Shown here in pieces: positions 1-4,466 of a stretch of DNA of 6,637 nucleotides. Source of the stretch: Chloroflexia bacterium (GTDB taxonomy: Bacteria > Chloroflexota > Chloroflexia > Thermobaculales > Thermobaculaceae); the NCBI GenBank assembly GCA_013695265.1, contig JACDAU010000167.1, forward strand, positions 1 through 6,637, given 5' to 3'. Position 1 is the first letter of the stretch. Each line of letters starts with the position of its first letter. The notes under the pieces were generated by a model, which saw nothing but the letters and a program-made list of their open reading frames with translations, was not told where the DNA came from and did no database searches. The translations under genes were made by a program, and so were the position numbers.

Positions 1-650
1 GCCAGCCGATGGGCATCCTCGCGGAAGGGGTCACACTCGAGTAGCGCGATGGCGAAGTGCAAGCATGCTGCGTAGTCCTCCAGGGTGTAGTGGTGATCGG
101 CAAGACGGGCGAGCATCCCGAGGTACATGGCTCGTAGCCGCTCGCGCTGGACGACTGCGTAGATATCCGCCGCGCCATCTAGATCGCCACAGTAGAGGCT
201 GACGGCGACCCCATAGCACGCAGTCGCGGCGGACCAGTCGCCCGCGCGGACGCGGCGGTCGCCAGCGCTCGCCAGCGACTCGAACTGCGTGAGATCGGTT
301 TGCACTCCCGCCGTGGTGTTGAGCTGATACCGCCCGTCCTGAAACACGACGGGCGCCGCCCCCTGTATCGCCCGACCTAACTGCTTGTGCAGGCTGTGTA
401 CCAGGCTGTGAAGCGCCTGCCCCGCAAGGCCCACGTCAACATCCGGCCAGAGCAAACAGAGCAGAGTGTCACGGGGGATGGGGTGTCCGTGCCGCAGCGC
501 GAGGTTGTACAGCAACGCCTCGGTCTTTCCCCCACCGCGCACCGCCACACTCTGACCATCTTTGAGCAGGCGGAACCCACCGAACAGACAGATCAGGATC
601 GGCGCTTGCTCCAGTCCCTGGCCCGTTGCTATACGCTGATCGATCTGCAC
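1..650 (-). CDS. SARP/BTAD-family transcriptional activator, N-terminal part (runs off the left edge)
   Basis: I translated this reading frame directly from the complement; it is open from a GTG at 650 to the window edge (216 codons). Residues about 17-112 match the OmpR-like winged-helix DNA-binding domain of SARP (AfsR/DnrI/RedD-type) activators: a starting strand ICLFGGFRLLKDG, a helix KTEALLYNLALRHG, then PIPRDTLLCLLWPD and a recognition-helix region HSLVHSLHKQLG. Residues from about 117 on match the bacterial transcriptional activation domain, helical and TPR-like, ending DPFREDAHRLA. Such proteins activate transcription by binding direct repeats near -35; larger members add ATPase and TPR domains, but what follows here is outside the window. 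The GTG at 650 is preferred because GGAAGGGGGG precedes it and it places the domain at the usual distance from the N-terminus. In-frame GTGs at 716 and 809 lack a ribosome site. The family call is firm; the target genes are unknown. Confidence 0.86.
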   Translation of the reverse strand, partial: MQIDQRIATGQGLEQAPILICLFGGFRLLKDGQSVAVRGGGKTEALLYNLALRHGHPIPRDTLLCLLWPDVDVGLAGQALHSLVHSLHKQLGRAIQGAAPVVFQDGRYQLNTTAGVQTDLTQFESLASAGDRRVRAGDWSAATACYGVAVSLYCGDLDGAADIYAVVQRERLRAMYLGMLARLADHHYTLEDYAACLHFAIALLECDPFREDAHRL

Positions 651-910
651 AGTGCCCCCCTTCCAGGCCGGAGCACTGAGGATAGTCGGCGGTCGCGCGG
701 ATTGCCGGGTGTCCACGCACCAGAAAAAAGGAGGAGCTGTTGCCAGGGGACGGCGCTTCGCGCTCTGCTCAGACCGGCTGCGAGGTGTCGGCTCACGGAG
801 GGGCCACACCGAGGTCGAGATGTAACGAGGAGGGGGTCTGCCATGGTGATCTACCCGTGCCTTGCGATGATACGTTGCGTGCTTGTATGAGCAGGGCGTC
901 TCGTAGGCGC
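651..910 (-). other. Long untranslated leader of the SARP-type gene; no gene supported
   Basis: This stretch separates the SARP start codon from its probable promoter. If the promoter is right, the leader is about 254 bases. On the minus strand it carries two pyrimidine tracts that resemble anti-Shine-Dalgarno sequence (CCCCCTCCT near 828-836 and CTCCTCCTTTTTT near 724-736). Either could in principle pair with the G-rich site GGAAGGGGGG just before the start codon. The SARP frame stays open through the leader to a stop at 912-914, so a longer protein from GTG 716 or 809 cannot be excluded. The plus-strand frames here read like low-complexity shadow translation and match no family I know. Confidence 0.4.
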
Positions 911-939
911 ATTATATACATCCCGGCAACGCGCGGCAA
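911..939 (-). promoter_or_regulatory. Sigma-70-type promoter for the SARP-type gene
   Basis: Read on the minus strand, a perfect TATAAT (911-916) lies exactly 17 bases from TTGCCG (934-939), a 4-of-6 match to the -35 consensus. The predicted transcription start is an A near 904. It lies in the gap between the DinB stop and the SARP gene, pointing toward the SARP gene, so that gene probably has its own promoter rather than relying on DinB transcription. Confidence 0.55.
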
Positions 940-940
940 C
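924..940 (-). repeat. Direct heptamer repeat GTTGCCG x2, candidate SARP operator
   Basis: On the minus strand GTTGCCG occurs twice (940-934 and 930-924), separated by CGC, a pitch of 10 bases or about one helical turn. The upstream copy contains the -35 element and the downstream copy ends 7 bases before TATAAT. SARP activators are known to bind direct heptamer repeats overlapping -35, usually at an 11-base pitch with the last copy about 8 bases from -10. The layout therefore fits autoregulation by the adjacent SARP-type protein, but the pitch is one base short and binding is inferred. Confidence 0.4.
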
Positions 941-975
941 CAGTCACGAGTATGTACCGTAGAACTAGCGGACGC

Positions 976-1461
976 TTACCGATCGGCGGGCCACGTATCC
1001 ATGACCTGCCGAAGAATGGCGAACTCCCCGATGTGATACGCGTTGTGATCCGCCACCAGCAACACCTCACGCAGCAGCGAGTGGCCCCGGTCAAACGGTA
1101 GCGGTGCTTCGAGGTCGGTCTGCGGGTTGGCCACCATCGCCCGCAGTTCTCCAAGATCCGCGCGAAACTGCTCAATCGTGCGCCGCCACGCGGCGGTATC
1201 GGCCTGAGCATCGCGGGAGGGCCAGTATCCCTCTGGCCACGGCATCTCCGAATAACGCGATTCCCGCGCGAAGTCGAGTATGTCCCGCTGAGTCATCCGC
1301 AGGTGTTCCAGAAGGCGCCATGGCGTGTACGGCACATGCGGGGGAGTGGTGTTGATCTGGTCCATCGGGAAGTCCGCGACCGCCTCATCAAACGACATGT
1401 GGGCGTTCCCACCATCCAGCAGCGCCAACAATTGCGTCCGCAGCACGTCATCCGCAGTCAT
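976..1461 (-). CDS. DinB-family four-helix-bundle protein
   Basis: A 161-residue protein, the normal length for the DinB/YfiT superfamily, whose members are metal-binding four-helix bundles. Some are thiol-dependent S-transferases (mycothiol or bacillithiol); most are uncharacterised. The family signature is visible: His53 in the helix WRLLEHLRMTQRDIL, and a C-terminal helix LLVADHNAYHIGEFAIL with His139 and His143. These three would form the usual metal triad. No signal peptide or membrane segment is seen, so it should be cytoplasmic. The start at 1461 is chosen because AGAGGAGGG lies 5 bases upstream and the family fold begins with the helix DDVLRTQLLALL. The frame remains open to an ATG at 1551, but those extra 30 residues have no ribosome site and do not look like family sequence. 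It is divergent from the GNAT gene across a palindrome-rich spacer. The substrate cannot be read from the sequence. Confidence 0.9.
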   Translation of the reverse strand: MTADDVLRTQLLALLDGGNAHMSFDEAVADFPMDQINTTPPHVPYTPWRLLEHLRMTQRDILDFARESRYSEMPWPEGYWPSRDAQADTAAWRRTIEQFRADLGELRAMVANPQTDLEAPLPFDRGHSLLREVLLVADHNAYHIGEFAILRQVMDTWPADR

Positions 1462-1466
1462 ACTGC

Positions 1467-1472
1467 CCTCCT
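1467..1472 (-). promoter_or_regulatory. Ribosome binding site that fixes the DinB start
   Basis: AGGAGG (within AGAGGAGGG on the minus strand) lies 5 bases before the ATG at 1461. This strong site argues against the upstream in-frame ATG at 1551. Confidence 0.8.
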
Positions 1473-1556
1473 CTGATCTCTGCTTTCTAAACAGCCAACG
1501 AGCCGCCGGGTCGTCCTGCAACCGACATGTCGCACCAGTCCATGCGGCCACAGCAT

Positions 1557-1570
1557 CTTACTATAGTAAG
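1557..1570. promoter_or_regulatory. Perfect 14-base palindrome CTTACTATAGTAAG, candidate operator
   Basis: The sequence equals its own reverse complement over all 14 bases, typical of a site for a homodimeric repressor. It is AT-rich in a GC-rich setting and lies 96 bases upstream of the DinB start in the divergent spacer. TATAGT or TACTAT inside it could serve as a -10 element, although no good -35 accompanies it on either strand. No regulator gene for it is visible in the window. Confidence 0.45.
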
Positions 1571-1597
1571 GATTTTCGGCACTGATTCCCACCGACC

Positions 1598-1617
1598 GGG
1601 CGTTCAGTTGAACGCCC
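1598..1617. repeat. Inverted repeat with 9-base arms, 2-base spacer
   Basis: GGGCGTTCA (1598-1606) and TGAACGCCC (1609-1617) are exact reverse complements around GT. It could be an operator, or in RNA a hairpin with an 8-pair stem and AGTT loop. No T-tract follows, so an intrinsic terminator is unlikely. It lies between the divergent DinB and GNAT genes, where no transcript needs terminating. Confidence 0.45.
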
Positions 1618-1642
1618 CTACGAACGGCGCGGCACCAGGGTC

Positions 1643-1687
1643 GTTGTTGAACAACCCAGGGTCCAGGCGTCGTGTTAGACTCAACAC
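1643..1687. repeat. Two further short dyads upstream of the GNAT gene
   Basis: GTTGTT-G-AACAAC (1643-1655) is a 13-base dyad sharing TTGAAC with the larger inverted repeat 39 bases away. GTGTT-6 bases-AACAC (1672-1687) follows. Each alone is weak. Their clustering with the two stronger palindromes suggests a multi-site control region or structured leader for the GNAT gene. I see no convincing -35/-10 pair for that gene here. Confidence 0.3.
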
Positions 1688-1741
1688 TGATGACGGCTCG
1701 CGGCGACGATAACGTGGCTTAGTAACCAGGAGCAACCCCAG

Positions 1742-2284
1742 ATGTATGGTCCGACATTGACCGGCGACCTTATCTGCCTGGAACCACCATCGGACGACCT
1801 GGCCGGTTTGTACCGCGACTGGTTCGCGGACACGGAGGTCAACCTGTACACCCTTCGGTTTCCCCCGTCACGCAAGACGTCCACCAGATGGATCGAAGAG
1901 GCCGAAGCGAGCGAAAAGGACGTGCTGTGGATGATGACGGTCGATGGCCGCCCCATCGGCACGACCCAGGTGGACTCCATCAACTGGCACCACCGGCACG
2001 CGGACATCGCCATGATCATCGGGGAGCGTGCGGAATGGGGCAAGGGCTATGGCACGGAGGCGGTCCGGCTCATGACCCGCTTCGCTTTCGAGGAGCTGAA
2101 CCTTGAGAAGCTCACGGGGGAGGCAATTGTCGAGAATGCCGGGAGCGTGCGGGCGATGGAGAAGGCGGGCTTCCGGCAGTGGGGGCTGGCGCGAAGACAC
2201 TTCTATCAGGCCGGCCACTGGAGCGATGTGTGGTTTGGCGAGGTACTGCGCGATGAGTGGGTCCCGTCTGGCACGACGCAATAA
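1742..2284 (+). CDS. GNAT-family N-acetyltransferase, RimJ/RimL-like
   Basis: A 180-residue single-domain acetyltransferase that would move an acetyl group from acetyl-CoA to an amine. The acetyl-CoA pyrophosphate loop (motif A) is clear at residues 94-105, GERAEWGKGYGT, inside the strand-loop-helix IAMIIGERAEWGKGYGTEAVRLM. Motif B follows with LEKLTGEAIVENAGSVRAMEKAGF (about 121-144). The C-terminus, WSDVWFGEVLRDEW, is typical of the RimJ/RimL branch, which acetylates protein N-termini, antibiotics or other amines; the substrate here is not predictable. The start ATG has AGGAG (1728-1732) 9 bases upstream, and the length is normal. It is cytoplasmic and divergent from the DinB gene. It is followed by its own intergenic gap with a promoter for the next gene, so it is probably monocistronic. 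Confidence 0.94.
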   Translation: MYGPTLTGDLICLEPPSDDLAGLYRDWFADTEVNLYTLRFPPSRKTSTRWIEEAEASEKDVLWMMTVDGRPIGTTQVDSINWHHRHADIAMIIGERAEWGKGYGTEAVRLMTRFAFEELNLEKLTGEAIVENAGSVRAMEKAGFRQWGLARRHFYQAGHWSDVWFGEVLRDEWVPSGTTQ

Positions 2285-2302
2285 TCCAGCGCAGCCCCCG
2301 TG

Positions 2303-2331
2303 CGGACGTCGAGCGACCATCAGCGTATAAT
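2303..2331 (+). promoter_or_regulatory. Probable promoter for the cyclooxygenase-like/PPC operon
   Basis: A perfect TATAAT (2326-2331) lies in the 113-base gap after the GNAT stop. The 17-base-spaced -35 would be CGGACG (2303-2308), which keeps only the central GAC, so basal strength may be low and activator dependence is possible. The predicted start near 2338 gives a leader of about 60 bases. Confidence 0.42.
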
Positions 2332-2384
2332 GACGCCCACATGCGTCGGCGAGGTGGACGTACAGCACCACGATAGCAAGGCAC

Positions 2385-2390
2385 AAGGAG
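2385..2390 (+). promoter_or_regulatory. Ribosome binding site for the GTG start of the peroxidase gene
   Basis: AAGGAG lies 7 bases before the GTG at 2398. This good site supports the non-ATG start; the conserved family sequence begins soon after, near residue 16. Confidence 0.8.
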
Positions 2391-2397
2391 AAAGACC

Positions 2398-3960
2398 GTG
2401 GCAGTCCAGCAGCGCAGCACCGTCCGGGATGGCAGAGGCAACAAACTCGAAACGTATGTCCTCACCCATTTCAAGCCCGTCTGGACTATCATCCAGCTCA
2501 TTCCTCCAGTGCGGAAGCGGGTCAACAAAATCCTGATCAATCGTGTTATCTACAAGATCCCGACACGCCCGTATCCTCTGAGCACTATGGCGGCGTACAC
2601 GTCGTGGGACTCGCTGACCGACCGGACCTTCACCGGGCGGCATCTCCCTCCCGCCACCGAGCAAGCGAACGAACTGCCCGCGATCGATGCCGTGATACAA
2701 CTGTTCGAGCGCCAGTCGAAAACTGTGAGGGTGTCGCCGAAATCGACGCTGCTCTTCTCCCACTTTGCCCAGTGGTTCACCGACGGCTTTCTACGGACGG
2801 ATCGAGAGAACTACCTCAAGAACACCTCAAACCACGAGATCGACCTCTGTCAGGTGTACGGTCTCACGCGAGCGCATACCCACCTGCTGCGCACTCATCG
2901 GCGCGGGATGCTGAAGAGCCAGGTCGTTCATGGCGAAGAGTACCCCTGCTACTATTACGGTCCTGACGGAACGGCCAGCACCGAGTTCGCGGGACTGCCG
3001 ATCGTCGTCCCGCCGGATGTCGACCCCGCGAAGAAGGCGACACTCTTCGCCATGGGGGTGGAACGAGCGAACGTGCAGACCGGCTACGTCATGATGAACA
3101 CCCTGTTCTTGCGGGAACACAACCGCATCTGCGGTGAACTGGCCCACGCGCACCCGGACTGGGATGACGAGCGTTTGTTCCAGACGGCGCGAAACATCGC
3201 GATGGTGCTGCTCATCAAGATCGTCGTCAATGAGTACATCAACCACATCGCCCCGTATCACTTCAAGTTCCGGTTCGATGCGACCTCTTTCGTCAAGGAG
3301 CGATGGTATCGCCAGAACTGGATGTCCCTGGAGTTCAGCCTGGTGTATCGGTGGCACGGTCTGGTCCCCGATCGGTTCCGGCTCGGCGGACAGGACTTCC
3401 CGGCGGAGGAGACCATGTTCAACAACGCCATCGTGACCGAGCGGGGTTTGGGCGGCCTGTTTGAGGACGCCTCCGCGCAACCGGCCGGGGAGATCGGCCT
3501 GTTCAACACGCCACACTTCCTGCTCGATACGGAACGCGCGAGCATCGAACTAAGCCGACTCACCCACCTGCGGAGTTACAACGAGTATCGCAGGCTATGC
3601 AACTACCCCAGGGTGACGGCCTTCGATCAGATTACCGGCAATCGTGATGTGCAGATCGCGCTGGAACAAACCTACGGCCACGTCGACAACATCGAGTTCT
3701 ACGTCGGACTGATGGCGGAGGACCTCCGACCAGGGTCGGCGGTCGCGCCGCTGATCGGGCGGCTCGTCGGTATCGACGCCTTCTCCCAGGCGCTCACAAA
3801 TCCCCTGCTGTCTGAGCACGTGTTCAACGAGCGCACCTTCTCCTCAACGGGGCTGAAGATCATCAAGCGCACAACGAGTCTGTCTGATATCCTGCATCGG
3901 AACCTCCCGGACTCCAAGCGAAAGTATCGGGTGTCTATGACACGATCGGACTCGGCCTGA
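2398..3960 (+). CDS. Cyclooxygenase-like heme peroxidase/fatty acid dioxygenase
   Basis: A 520-residue member of the animal heme peroxidase superfamily, closest by eye to prostaglandin H synthases. From recalled COX-1 sequence it aligns nearly end to end: YVLTHFKPVW (20-29) with the membrane-binding start, TSNHEIDLCQVYG (143-155), LFLREHNRICGEL (236-248), LFQTARNI (260-267), FNEYRKR-like YNEYRRL (394-400), and EFYVGLMAED (433-442). Equivalents of COX catalytic residues are visible: Tyr280 (Tyr348), Tyr287 (Tyr355), radical Tyr317 and proximal heme His320 in VYRWHGLVPD (Tyr385, His388), and probably Ser463 in DAFSQALTNP (Ser530). Arg49 may match Arg120. Gln125 matches Gln203, but Asp129 occupies the distal His207 position (FAQWFTDGF). 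There is no signal peptide or EGF domain. It should oxygenate a fatty acid, perhaps to a hydroperoxide; prostaglandin synthesis is not implied. The stop overlaps the PPC start. Confidence 0.92.
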   Translation: MAVQQRSTVRDGRGNKLETYVLTHFKPVWTIIQLIPPVRKRVNKILINRVIYKIPTRPYPLSTMAAYTSWDSLTDRTFTGRHLPPATEQANELPAIDAVIQLFERQSKTVRVSPKSTLLFSHFAQWFTDGFLRTDRENYLKNTSNHEIDLCQVYGLTRAHTHLLRTHRRGMLKSQVVHGEEYPCYYYGPDGTASTEFAGLPIVVPPDVDPAKKATLFAMGVERANVQTGYVMMNTLFLREHNRICGELAHAHPDWDDERLFQTARNIAMVLLIKIVVNEYINHIAPYHFKFRFDATSFVKERWYRQNWMSLEFSLVYRWHGLVPDRFRLGGQDFPAEETMFNNAIVTERGLGGLFEDASAQPAGEIGLFNTPHFLLDTERASIELSRLTHLRSYNEYRRLCNYPRVTAFDQITGNRDVQIALEQTYGHVDNIEFYVGLMAEDLRPGSAVAPLIGRLVGIDAFSQALTNPLLSEHVFNERTFSSTGLKIIKRTTSLSDILHRNLPDSKRKYRVSMTRSDSA

Positions 3961-4367
3961 TGCGAACTCAAGTGAGCACGAGCAACCGTCTCATACTCGT
4001 TCGCCTCAACCCGAAGGACGATGTGCTGGCGTCCATCCGGGCGGCAGTCCGCGAGCAGGGCATCCGCAACGGAATCATCATAAGTGGCGTCGGGTCGCTG
4101 AACCGCTATCGGGTTCACGTGGTGAATAAGCCGGTGCTTCCCACCGAAGACGTATTCTTCGAGGGCGAGGGGCCCTTCGATATCCTGACCGTGACGGGCA
4201 TGATCCTGGATGGCCGCGTGCACGCTCACATCACGTTCTCGAACACCGAGCGCGCCATGGGCGGCCACCTCGAGGAGGGCTGCACGGTCCTGACTTTCGC
4301 CGTGATCGTGATCGCTGATACGCCGGATGCCGAGATCAATGGCTGGGATCGAGTCGGCAGTCTCTGA
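3960..4367 (+). CDS. PPC/DUF296-domain protein
   Basis: A 135-residue protein made of one PPC (plants and prokaryotes conserved, DUF296) domain. The family landmarks appear in order: an N-terminal strand RLILVRLNPKDDVLASI, the turn GIIISGVGSLNRY (38-50), GPFDILTVTGMILDG (71-85), VHAHITFS (87-94) with His88 and His90, and MGGHLEEGCTVLTFAVIVI (100-118) with His103. The histidines match those that bind metal in bacterial PPC structures. In plants the domain sits on AT-hook proteins; stand-alone bacterial members lack the hook and are functionally obscure. Its ATG shares one base with the preceding stop (TGATG), so translation is probably coupled to the cyclooxygenase-like enzyme. No separate ribosome site is obvious. 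The coupling suggests a joint task, for example handling a product or sensing it, but this is inference. It is cytoplasmic, with no signal peptide. Confidence 0.9.
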   Translation: MRTQVSTSNRLILVRLNPKDDVLASIRAAVREQGIRNGIIISGVGSLNRYRVHVVNKPVLPTEDVFFEGEGPFDILTVTGMILDGRVHAHITFSNTERAMGGHLEEGCTVLTFAVIVIADTPDAEINGWDRVGSL

Positions 4368-4466
4368 CGCCGCCGCCGCTACACTGAGCATTGCTGCGGG
4401 GAAGTATGCGTCGTACCAGCTGCCTGGCGGCAAACAGAAACGTGCAATAAAAGGAGAATACAGGGG

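Noticed and set aside
843..890. Plus-strand 15-codon frame with GAGGAGGGGG upstream, possible leader peptide
   Set aside because: It is very short, no promoter is seen for it, and it is antisense to the SARP leader; the purine run is better explained as the complement of a pyrimidine tract.
387..890. Plus-strand frame of 167 codons
   Set aside because: It is the antisense shadow of the SARP-type gene, whose own frame gives a recognisable winged helix and BTAD.
740..1036. Plus-strand frame of 98 codons with a TTG start and a strong AGGAGG site 5 bases upstream
   Set aside because: Its residues look like random GC-rich translation rich in Arg, Ser and Cys; it runs antisense through the SARP promoter and the 3' end of DinB and resembles no family.
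1462..1551. Longer DinB start at ATG 1551
   Set aside because: No ribosome site precedes it, the 30 added residues are not family-like, and a strong site sits 5 bases before ATG 1461.
2827..3516. Minus-strand frame of 229 codons
   Set aside because: It is the complement of the cyclooxygenase-like gene, which has clear homology; the long shadow results from GC-rich codon bias.
4391..4419. Possible separate promoter for GH127 (TTGCTG, 17 bases, TACCAG)
   Set aside because: The -10 matches the consensus too poorly to support it.
3699..4433. Minus-strand frame of 244 codons
   Set aside because: It is antisense to the end of the peroxidase gene and all of the PPC gene, both recognisable families.
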